Source: Leptospiraceae bacterium
GTDB lineage: Bacteria; Spirochaetota; Leptospiria; Leptospirales; Leptospiraceae
NCBI GenBank assembly: GCA_027485405.1
Contig: JAIXRB010000106.1
Coordinates: forward strand, 1 to 21,857
Reading direction: 5' to 3'
Length of the DNA: 21,857 bases
Numbering within the stretch: the stretch's first letter is position 1; each line of letters starts with the position of its first letter. Position numbers and translations under genes: made by a program. Positions 7,239-14,078 of the stretch are shown here, one piece after another. The notes under the pieces are model-generated. The model made no database searches. It saw only the letters and a program-made list of their open reading frames with translations, and had not been told where the DNA came from.

Positions 7239-8472
7239 TCTTCAGGCAAAATTTCTCTCTTTAGGCTTTCTCATCGTTACCCTGACCGTCTGTCGCAACA
7301 CAGAAGTGGATAAGGCGGTTTCCCCGACAGAAGGGATCAATTTAATTGGTTCGCTTACTGTAGGTCAAATCCGAGCGGGGTTTGGCGGAGGAACAGGTGG
7401 GACGGGAACTTTTGGGAGCTGTGTATCTTTCAATTTCCCTAGGAATTTTAAAGTATCAGATGGAGCCCTTTTCGGTTTGTCTTCCAGCGATTGCGTCATT
7501 ACTTCGACAGACGGCAATACATTTAGCAAGCGTGTGTTTGCCTTGCCAAATTGCACCCCTGTTTCCGGTTCGAGCTTTACACGATGTGAAATCAATGGGA
7601 TCGCCAAATCTGGATCCACTATCTATGCCATTGGAATCAAACAAGTGGGAACTACCAGTGGTAGTGGAAGCTCAACTAGCGAAACCGTGACGGAGACCAA
7701 GTTCTATTTTGCTTCAGGATCATCGCTCGAAAACCTGAACTTTTCCGAGATCAGTGACAGCAATTTTTCTTCCTCTGCTCGCTTGAGTTTTACTTCCTTA
7801 CCCATGATTGCCGCTGGTGACAATGTCTTCGTTGCCTTCTCAACTTCTACGACTGTAAACAATAATAGCAATTTTAACAGTAACCCTCGGGTATGTGGAT
7901 CTTCCAACCGTGGAGGCAGTTGGGTCTGCCAAACCCAGGTATTCAATGGGAGTCCTGGATTTCTAGCGGATCTAAACGGAGCCATACTTTATGATATCTA
8001 TCTTCGTTGGAATGGAACTGGATTTACTTCGATTACTTCTCCAATCCAAGGAATTAAGAACACAGCCATTTTTTCCAATGGACGAACCATATTCAACGAA
8101 GGAACTAGAATTTCATTTACCGATACTTCTCCCTTCGCTTGGGCCAATCCGATTTCAACCACAACCGCCACAGTTTCCAACGCAGTAACGAATGGCGGAT
8201 TCAATAGTTTTTATACCCAGGCTGGAGAATTGAAGGCAATTGCTTCAAGTTTTAGCAACAATAGCTCGACTTATTCGATCCACCGATCGGTTGACAACGG
8301 CTTCACATGGACGCTTCAGACGAATCTTCCGAATGCTCCCCAAGGAGGAATCAGTAACGCAACCTTTTTCAATAATGCTATTTTTGTGTATACGCAAAGT
8401 AGCAGCGGTACATTCACACAAAAGTACTACAAAACTACGGATCTTTCTACTTGGACTGAAGTGAATCCTTAA
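7231..8472 (+). CDS. Lipoprotein with Asp-box (BNR-like) motifs, probable beta-propeller
   Basis: The 413-residue protein carries an N-terminal signal (about 5-21) with lipobox LTVC (Cys22), followed by a Gly-rich segment (GFGGGTGGTGTFG). Asp-box signatures of the S-x-D-x-G-x-[ST]-[WF] type appear as SSNRGGSWVC (about 223-232) and SVDNGFTWT (352-360), with weaker versions STDGNTF and TTDLSTWTEV. Asp boxes mark beta-hairpin turns in sialidase-like and other propellers; the catalytic residues of a sialidase are not evident, so an enzymatic role is unlikely. It overlaps the preceding gene by 8 nt (ATG at 7231 inside the end of the upstream frame), and GGAAG just upstream can act as ribosome site. 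The response regulator gene follows 47 nt downstream. Confidence 0.75.
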   Translation: MNNLQAKFLSLGFLIVTLTVCRNTEVDKAVSPTEGINLIGSLTVGQIRAGFGGGTGGTGTFGSCVSFNFPRNFKVSDGALFGLSSSDCVITSTDGNTFSKRVFALPNCTPVSGSSFTRCEINGIAKSGSTIYAIGIKQVGTTSGSGSSTSETVTETKFYFASGSSLENLNFSEISDSNFSSSARLSFTSLPMIAAGDNVFVAFSTSTTVNNNSNFNSNPRVCGSSNRGGSWVCQTQVFNGSPGFLADLNGAILYDIYLRWNGTGFTSITSPIQGIKNTAIFSNGRTIFNEGTRISFTDTSPFAWANPISTTTATVSNAVTNGGFNSFYTQAGELKAIASSFSNNSSTYSIHRSVDNGFTWTLQTNLPNAPQGGISNATFFNNAIFVYTQSSSGTFTQKYYKTTDLSTWTEVNP

Positions 8473-8519
8473 TCTAACATATCCATGGATAAAATCATTA
8501 CAGCTTTCAAAACCAAACA

Positions 8520-9161
8520 ATGAAAAACAAACAATCCCCATTCAATATTGCTCTTGTAGAAGACCAAGCCCAGTTTCGTGATTTTATTGCCGCACAGTTC
8601 AAAGGGCATTTGAAAAAATTGAAACTAGATGTATATGCCAGTGCCGAAGAGTTTCTGCAAGACTACATTCCATATCACTATGATTTAGTGCTAGTGGATC
8701 TTATGCTAAAGGATATGAGCGGGGAAGATCTGATTCGAACCATTGCTTCCCAGTTTAACGAATACAAATGTGTGGTTGTCTCAAACATTTTATCAGACGA
8801 ACAAATACTTGGTTCACTAGAAGCTGGGGCAATTGGATACTTACACAAATCAGAAATGGGAAGCCTGGTAGAAACCATTCAAATCTTTCGAGAAGGGGGA
8901 AGTGTCATTTCCCCGAGCATTGCTCTTAGAGTGCTAAAGAGCTTTCACGAAAAAGTCCCAGAAGGGTGGGAAAACCTAACGGCACGTGAAAAACAAGTTT
9001 TGAAAGAATTGACCAATGGCAACTCACCTGAGGAAATTGCAAATACCTTCCAAAGCTCCATTTATACGGTCCGAACTCAAATTCGCAGTATTTATAAAAA
9101 ACTGCAGGTAAACAGTAGAATGGAATTAATGAAGAAGGTATCTTATAAAGACCTTGCGTAA
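8520..9161 (+). CDS. NarL/LuxR-family DNA-binding response regulator
   Basis: This 213-residue cytoplasmic protein has an N-terminal receiver domain (about 9-125): acidic pair Glu14-Asp15, phospho-acceptor Asp60 in LVLVDLMLKDMSG, Ser88 in the VVVSN strand, and Lys110 in YLHKSE. A LuxR-type helix-turn-helix follows at about 153-208 (LTAREKQVLKELTNGNSPEEIA...TVRTQIRSIYKKL). It should be phosphorylated by the kinase encoded next, whose TTG start lies inside its 3' end (8-nt overlap), and it may also serve the paralogous kinase at 2400-4289. No clear Shine-Dalgarno precedes the ATG. A 12-codon open frame (8485-8523, MDKIITAFKTKQ) ends in an ATGA overlap with this start and could couple translation, but may be chance. 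Confidence 0.93.
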   Translation: MKNKQSPFNIALVEDQAQFRDFIAAQFKGHLKKLKLDVYASAEEFLQDYIPYHYDLVLVDLMLKDMSGEDLIRTIASQFNEYKCVVVSNILSDEQILGSLEAGAIGYLHKSEMGSLVETIQIFREGGSVISPSIALRVLKSFHEKVPEGWENLTAREKQVLKELTNGNSPEEIANTFQSSIYTVRTQIRSIYKKLQVNSRMELMKKVSYKDLA

Positions 9162-11079
9162 ACTTTTACAAAGCCTTCACAAATTCTCGGGAAACAAACG
9201 CTTCTTTGTCTTAATTATTCTCTATATACTAGCCACCAGTTTTGGGGTGCACAACCGCCCCAACCCACCTTTGTTTCAAAATCTGTCTTCCCTTGACAGT
9301 GGTTGGGAGTATGCCTGGGGTATCCAAGAAAGGGACCTGGACTCTTTGGATCCTACGAAATTGGACTTGCGATGGAAGCCGTATACAATTGGACAGAATT
9401 TTCCAGATAGACAAAACCAAAATTACCTTTGGATTAGAAATAAAATCCCTGAGTTAGATTTCCCTCATCCCTCCCTCTACTTTTCTGGAATTGATCAAAA
9501 TTTTTTATGTTATGTGGAGTCTCAAAAAATTTACTCAATGGGAACCATTCCCATGGTCCAGCGAAAAGACTTTATGGGTTTTTTTCGCTATATACTCATC
9601 CCTCTGGAAAAAAGACATTCTGGAAAGACTATCTATTTTTATCTAAATTCAAAATGGATCAATATTGGACTTGCTCATTTGGTTCTCTATGGAAAAGAGT
9701 CAGACTTGATTTTTTACCGGTTTTTTTCGCATGATTCTATTTTATTATTTCTTGCCTTACTCTGCCTCATTTTATCTATTGTTTTGCGCTTTATTCAATT
9801 TAGCTTAAAAAGAAATTTATTGGTTCATATTGCGGGTATTTACTTTTTCTCTGCCTTAGTTTTCCTTTACCAAACTCAATTTACTTTAGTGTTTTGGAAT
9901 TATCCCGTATTGATCACTCTCTTGGGTCAGTTTGGAATTGTAATGACCGAATACTACTTACTGCAAACGGGATTGCGGCTCGTTTACGGAAAGGAACGGA
10001 AGTTAGTAAAACAATTCATTTCCTTTTTTTATTACTTTCTAATCTACGTTGTGATTATGGCTTACTTACTTCCCATGGAAAGAGAATTTCATTATTTAAT
10101 AAGTATCCCTAGTTGGTTTTTGATTTTTTTCGGTGGCTCTTTATTGTTTTATTGTATACTAAAAGGAAAGCATTACAAAAGAAAGAGTACGGCGGTATTT
10201 TTTGCAGGATTACTTGTTTTAGTATTTAGCACAATTCCACAGATATTATATGAATTAGGTTTTAATTCAATCTATCCAAATTTTTATTTTCATTTAGGTC
10301 TATTTATTTTTATCTTAAGTCTAGGTTACATTTCTTACATTCACCTTCATAAAATGTATGTGTTAGCTCAAAAATCCAAGCAAAGCCTTGAAAAAGCTAT
10401 CCAAGATCGAACAAAGGAATTGGAAGAAAAGCAAAAAAAGATCATAGTCCTAGAACGAAAGATGGCTTCTAAAGAGACGGAAGAATCCATATTAGCTGAT
10501 TTTCATGATGAAATTGGAGCCAATATATTGGATCTCAAAGCTCTCGCCCTGCAATGCAAGACCGATGATAGAAAGGTCAAATGGGACGAATTATTAGACA
10601 AAGTAGACCAAATCGCCATTGGCTTAAAAGAACGAATCTATACCTACGAAGACAAAGAACTTATGAAAGAGAACTTTGTATTCGGAATCAAGTCTTTCCT
10701 TTTCCATCGTTACGAATTGCATAACAGACGAATTTTAATAAAAGAAGACGATAGTCTACCCTTGGATTTTGCTTCTGAGGATTGGAAAAAAGATTTTATA
10801 TCATTGGTCCAAGAAATCTCTTCCAATGATATCAAGTATGGACGACAAGGTGCCGCGTCTCATTTAAGCATAACTCAAAACAAAGACTCAACTGATAACC
10901 TAACGATAGACTTTACCGCTTCCTCTAATTTTTTAACCAGCACAAGAGAAGGAGTAGGAAAAGGGTCAAAAACGATTCGTGCTAGAGTTGAGCATTGGAA
11001 AGGGAAAGTGGTTGAGTCTTTAGATTCCGAGAAGTATGCTATTACGATTGAGCTACCAGTCCAGAGGGAGGCGGATTAG
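9154..11079 (+). CDS. DISM-type seven-transmembrane sensor histidine kinase, paralogue of the 2400-4289 kinase
   Basis: The 641-residue inner-membrane kinase repeats the architecture of the kinase at 2400-4289: N-terminal membrane segment (about 17-31), extracytoplasmic DISM-type domain (about 40-190, with LYFSGIDQNFLCYVESQK), about seven membrane helices (195-395), coiled coil (about 405-445), and phospho-acceptor His451 in FHDEIGAN. The N box is EISSNDIKYG (Asn558). The DxGxG box is not recognisable (FTASSNF instead), whereas the C-terminal part (TIRARVEHWKGKVVESLD...ITIELPV) fits the end of a HATPase domain. The TTG start at 9154 overlaps the response regulator gene by 8 nt, typical of a two-component pair. 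Overall it is a probable cognate kinase of that regulator, but catalytic competence is open. Confidence 0.87.
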   Translation: MRKLLQSLHKFSGNKRFFVLIILYILATSFGVHNRPNPPLFQNLSSLDSGWEYAWGIQERDLDSLDPTKLDLRWKPYTIGQNFPDRQNQNYLWIRNKIPELDFPHPSLYFSGIDQNFLCYVESQKIYSMGTIPMVQRKDFMGFFRYILIPLEKRHSGKTIYFYLNSKWINIGLAHLVLYGKESDLIFYRFFSHDSILLFLALLCLILSIVLRFIQFSLKRNLLVHIAGIYFFSALVFLYQTQFTLVFWNYPVLITLLGQFGIVMTEYYLLQTGLRLVYGKERKLVKQFISFFYYFLIYVVIMAYLLPMEREFHYLISIPSWFLIFFGGSLLFYCILKGKHYKRKSTAVFFAGLLVLVFSTIPQILYELGFNSIYPNFYFHLGLFIFILSLGYISYIHLHKMYVLAQKSKQSLEKAIQDRTKELEEKQKKIIVLERKMASKETEESILADFHDEIGANILDLKALALQCKTDDRKVKWDELLDKVDQIAIGLKERIYTYEDKELMKENFVFGIKSFLFHRYELHNRRILIKEDDSLPLDFASEDWKKDFISLVQEISSNDIKYGRQGAASHLSITQNKDSTDNLTIDFTASSNFLTSTREGVGKGSKTIRARVEHWKGKVVESLDSEKYAITIELPVQREAD

Positions 11080-11094
11080 ATTTTTGATCTTTTT

Positions 11095-11117
11095 TCCATT
11101 GCTTTGAATGGATTTTT
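11095..11117 (+). terminator. Possible weak Rho-independent terminator after the kinase gene
   Basis: TCCATT (11095-11100) can pair with AATGGA (11107-11112) around a 6-nt loop, followed by TTTTT (11113-11117). The stem is short and AT-rich, so termination may be partial; some transcription could continue into the lyase gene. Confidence 0.35.
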
Positions 11118-11151
11118 CCCGATCCTGGTAAAAAAAACTAAGGGACAATCC

Positions 11152-12141
11152 ATGGCACTCACTCACCCACAATCGGCACTCTTCGCTGGCGAAAAACCTT
11201 TTCCCGTTATTCCTTCTTGCGAGCATTTTGCAGGCTCTGAAAAGCTCATCACAAAGGCTCTTGAACTCCAAAACAAATTGGGCGGGCTTTTTGATATCAC
11301 TATGGACTGCGAAGACGGAGCACAGACCGGCAAAGAAAAAGAACATGCCGAAATGATCGTTCGCATCCAAAACTCCGAGCTAAACAAGCATAAGATGTCG
11401 GGAGTTCGTATCCATGACTATACCAACGCACACTGGAAAGGCGACGTTGACATCATCGTTCCAGGCGCAGGAAACGCAATCGCCTATATCACCATCCCAA
11501 AGCCTACCAAAGCTAGCCAAGTTGCGGAAATGATCGCCTACATCCAAGAGTCTTGTAAAAAACATGGAATCAAGCGAGAGATCCCTATTCATGTTTTGAT
11601 TGAGACCCACGGAGCTCTTGCCGAAATTTTTCAAATCGCCGCCATGCCTTGGTTACAAGTTCTAGATTTTGGACTTATGGATTTTATTTCGGGCCACCAC
11701 GGAGCTATTCCAGCTTCTTGTATGAAGTCTCCAGGCCAGTTTGACCACGAGCTTCTTCGAAGAGCAAAATCTACTATGGTTGCCGCGGCTCTTATGCATG
11801 GTGTGATCCCTGCTCACAACGTGACTCTGGACCTTAAAAACCAATACCAAACGTATGCGGACGCAAAGCGTGCCCACGACGAGTTTGGGTTTTTGCGCAT
11901 GTGGTCAATCTACCCTGCTCAAATCCAATCCATCTTGGACGCAATGGCTCCCAACTTTGCCGAAACGCAAACGGCTGGCGAAATTCTGATCAAGGCACAG
12001 GATGCTGATTGGGGACCAATCCAGCACGATGGAGATTTGCATGACCGAGCCACGTATCGCTACTTTTGGGAATTGGTGCAAAGGGCAAAACTTTCAGGTC
12101 AAAAGTTGCCTGAAGAGATCGAAAAGAGATTCTTTTCATAG
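11152..12141 (+). CDS. HpcH/HpaI aldolase / citrate lyase (CitE-like) family protein
   Basis: The 329-residue cytoplasmic enzyme belongs to the CitE/HpcH TIM-barrel family, whose members cleave or form C-C bonds (or hydrolyse thioesters) of acyl-CoA substrates such as malyl-CoA or citramalyl-CoA. Visible motifs: MDCEDGAQTG (Glu54, Asp55 acidic cluster), VRIHD (Arg86, substrate carboxylate or CoA), a barrel strand ending IPKP, IETHGALAEI (Glu151, metal ligand) and FGLMDFISG (Asp177). The exact substrate cannot be read; no CoA-transferase or other CoA gene is adjacent. The frame extends upstream to a TTG at 11104, but I chose the ATG at 11152 because AAGGGA (11140-11145) sits 6 nt before it and the family-like sequence starts there. 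Codon use is more C-ending than in neighbouring genes, which suggests high expression. Confidence 0.85.
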   Translation: MALTHPQSALFAGEKPFPVIPSCEHFAGSEKLITKALELQNKLGGLFDITMDCEDGAQTGKEKEHAEMIVRIQNSELNKHKMSGVRIHDYTNAHWKGDVDIIVPGAGNAIAYITIPKPTKASQVAEMIAYIQESCKKHGIKREIPIHVLIETHGALAEIFQIAAMPWLQVLDFGLMDFISGHHGAIPASCMKSPGQFDHELLRRAKSTMVAAALMHGVIPAHNVTLDLKNQYQTYADAKRAHDEFGFLRMWSIYPAQIQSILDAMAPNFAETQTAGEILIKAQDADWGPIQHDGDLHDRATYRYFWELVQRAKLSGQKLPEEIEKRFFS

Positions 12142-12186
12142 TCACTTCCGCTTAATGCGAAATTAGCGACAGCTTTAGCAAAGAAT

Positions 12187-12227
12187 CCACCTTCTTTCCA
12201 TCAATGGACTTTAGGTGGTTTTTTTTT
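12187..12227 (+). terminator. Rho-independent terminator of the CitE-like gene
   Basis: CCACCT (12187-12192) pairs with AGGTGG (12213-12218), and an inner TCCAT/ATGGA helix (12197-12201 with 12204-12208) extends the structure. Nine T residues follow (12219-12227). The T tract overlaps the stop codon of the leftward gene that ends at 12226. Confidence 0.8.
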
Positions 12228-12504
12228 ATCTCCAGTCCGCAATCAGTTTCTGGTGCGATTCCATCACTCTGACTATTTCCTTCGTCATGTTGCGACTCAC
12301 CCAGCCCCGTCTTTCATACTCTCGATATTTGTAAAGCAGAGCCTCTAGGCTTTGCAATTCCTGGACCAAGACCTCTCTTGTCAAAGTCTCTTTGGTAGGA
12401 CTCGGCTTAAACATAGGTCCAAAGATCATGTATAAGGTGGAGCCCATAAAGAAAAGCCCGGATAGAACTTGAAACCCTTTCCCCAGATTCGCAAAAACGC
12501 CCAT
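12226..12504 (-). CDS. Small membrane-anchored hypothetical protein
   Basis: The 92-residue protein has one hydrophobic segment (about 8-29, FQVLSGLFFMGSTLYMIFG) near its N terminus, followed by a charged helical region (LTREVLVQELQSLEALLYKYREYERRG). It is probably an inner-membrane protein with a cytoplasmic or periplasmic helix; no family is recognised. The frame is open further upstream to 12618, but that part overlaps the preceding gene. The ATG at 12504-12502 sits 1 nt after the upstream TGA (TGA-A-ATG) and behind GGAG, so it is the likely start. It is the last gene of the four-gene TolC-like operon. Confidence 0.65.
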   Translation of the reverse strand: MGVFANLGKGFQVLSGLFFMGSTLYMIFGPMFKPSPTKETLTREVLVQELQSLEALLYKYREYERRGWVSRNMTKEIVRVMESHQKLIADWR

Positions 12505-12505
12505 T

Positions 12506-13000
12506 TCAGTTCTCCGACAAAAAAGCTGATTTTTTAGGTTTTGCCAATTCCCAGTTCTCCCAAAGCTCTTCCCCCATTTGGATCCAAACTTTCTGGTTTT
12601 GGTATGGTTCTTTGTCACTCCAAAAGCTCGAATGAATGCTTGATCGGTTTTCTAAAGCCAAAGTCACTCCTACAAACCAGGTTTTTTTCCCAGTGCGAAA
12701 GTCTTCCTTTTCAACCACATCACCTACCAGACGAATGGTCTTAGGCATTAGTTTGCAATCGCCCCAAGCTTCTTCCCAGAAAACCAGGGAATACCCCTTG
12801 GTCAAAAAACTAGAACCAATCAAATGTCGAATGGATCGGCTTTCTTCCTTGGCGCGAGCCCCCGTTGTTTGGAGCGGGCACAGAACTAGAGTTTCTTTGG
12901 TCTCTCCCCGAACAGTGCGTAATCGTTCATTGCAATTTGAAATCGCAAACATCAGTAAGACAAGAAGTACAATATTTCCGAATTTTTCTATGAATTTCAT
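12506..13000 (-). CDS. Small lipoprotein, function unknown
   Basis: The 164-residue protein has a signal peptide with hydrophobic core (about 8-20, NIVLLVLLMFAI) and lipobox AISNC (Cys23). The mature part contains ETLVLCPLQTTGARAKEESR, then RHLIGSSFLTKGYSLVFWEEAW, which could be a periplasmic nucleotide-independent alpha/beta fold, but I do not recognise the family. The ATG is 1 nt after the upstream stop (TAG-A-ATG), with GAAGG about 9 nt before it inside the upstream gene's last codons. Its place between the Ig-like lipoprotein and the small membrane protein suggests these products act together with the TolC-like protein in the envelope. Confidence 0.7.
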   Translation of the reverse strand: MKFIEKFGNIVLLVLLMFAISNCNERLRTVRGETKETLVLCPLQTTGARAKEESRSIRHLIGSSFLTKGYSLVFWEEAWGDCKLMPKTIRLVGDVVEKEDFRTGKKTWFVGVTLALENRSSIHSSFWSDKEPYQNQKVWIQMGEELWENWELAKPKKSAFLSEN

Positions 13001-13001
13001 T

Positions 13002-14078
13002 CTATCTACCTTCTATGAGTATTTTAAAATCTTCTTTTAAATTGCGTTTTGCATCCGACTGAATTGATTTAACAATTGAGATACGGTAAAGCGACTGTCC
13101 TTGGCTAGAAAACCGAGTTTCACTCAAGTTCAAGTCTTGCAATCTTCCAAACAAGGACCCATTGCAAGTGGCTTCTTGCTCTGCAAAAACAACTGTGTAT
13201 TGTTTACAAAGGGTCTCTCCCGAATCTTGACAGAAAGCGGGAATCACCCTAGCCAAACGAACGATTGTGGAGGGCGGATTTACTTTTTCGAGTCTCACCT
13301 TCTCCCAGATTTCATTTATAGCTACCGACTCACTGAATTGAATCACAAAGTTATCGGTAGTGACATCAGCACAGGCATCTGTTGAACCAAAGCTTCCAAG
13401 CCCTGAGTCTCCTCCTCTAAATTGATACCTACTGGAGTTTAAGATGGGAAGAGATTCATCCCAATAGCATGAGGTGGCTGTCCAATTTCCTCCATTTGCA
13501 CTACCCTTGTCTGGATAGCGAGTCCCACAGATTTGCGAACTGACACCTAACGCAATCACTCGCAAAGGAATGGGTGGTTCAGGTTGGGGAGGGACTGGAG
13601 GAGGTGTAGGTGGAGTCGGAGGTTGAGGAGGATTGGGTGGCGGCGGGGGTATTGGAGTTTCTGGTTTTATTACTGGCTTTGGCGGAGCTTCGATCGTGAT
13701 GGGAAGAACAAAATCTTTTATCAGGTTTTTGCCCTCTGCGTTTTCGCAGGCGGTTGAAACCAAGAGCTGGTGAGCTCCATTAGGTATTTCTCTTTCTGGA
13801 ATCCAAACAAGTGACCTATCTTGTGTTTGGAGACTAAAAGAAGTGGAGTCGCTGAATCGCACTGCCTTGCGACAAACCTCTTTTGAAATAACTTCATTGA
13901 AGTGGAGTTCAACGATGGGTTTTGGATTTTCAGTTCTTGTTTCTGGATCAGGAATGGACTTCCAGACTTGAAAGTTGTTTCCGCTCCTCTCCAAAAAAGG
14001 CAAAACATTTTCAGGAAGCACTTGTTTGTGATTGCACCCGATGCAAGTGATCAATAGAAAGATTGATTTTCTAATCAT
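13002..14078 (-). CDS. Proline-rich lipoprotein with two Ig-like/Big_5-like segments
   Basis: The 358-residue protein starts with a short signal and lipobox ITCIGC (Cys15). An N-terminal segment (about 45-128) resembles bacterial Ig-like Big_5 domains (IVELHFNEVISKEVCRKAV; LVWIPEREIPNGAHQLLV). A proline-rich linker spans about 131-170 (runs such as IPPPPPNPPQPPTPP), and a second Ig-like, Cys-containing part follows (FVIQFSESVAINEIWEKVRL). The linker could span periplasm or extend a domain from the membrane. The frame is open to 14159, but the ATG at 14078-14076 is preceded by a strong GGGAGGG ribosome site and gives a proper signal peptide. It overlaps the upstream TolC-like gene by 8 nt. Ligand and role are unknown. 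Confidence 0.75.
   Translation of the reverse strand: MIRKSIFLLITCIGCNHKQVLPENVLPFLERSGNNFQVWKSIPDPETRTENPKPIVELHFNEVISKEVCRKAVRFSDSTSFSLQTQDRSLVWIPEREIPNGAHQLLVSTACENAEGKNLIKDFVLPITIEAPPKPVIKPETPIPPPPPNPPQPPTPPTPPPVPPQPEPPIPLRVIALGVSSQICGTRYPDKGSANGGNWTATSCYWDESLPILNSSRYQFRGGDSGLGSFGSTDACADVTTDNFVIQFSESVAINEIWEKVRLEKVNPPSTIVRLARVIPAFCQDSGETLCKQYTVVFAEQEATCNGSLFGRLQDLNLSETRFSSQGQSLYRISIVKSIQSDAKRNLKEDFKILIEGR

Noticed and set aside
11104..11151. TTG start of the CitE-like gene at 11104
   Set aside because: The 16 extra residues are not family-like, the TTG lies inside a hairpin, and the ATG at 11152 has a well-spaced AAGGGA site.
12505..12618. N-terminal extension of the small membrane protein back to 12618
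   Set aside because: It overlaps the preceding lipoprotein gene by over 100 nt in another frame; the ATG at 12504 has GGAG and a 1-nt gap to the upstream stop, matching the pattern of the operon.
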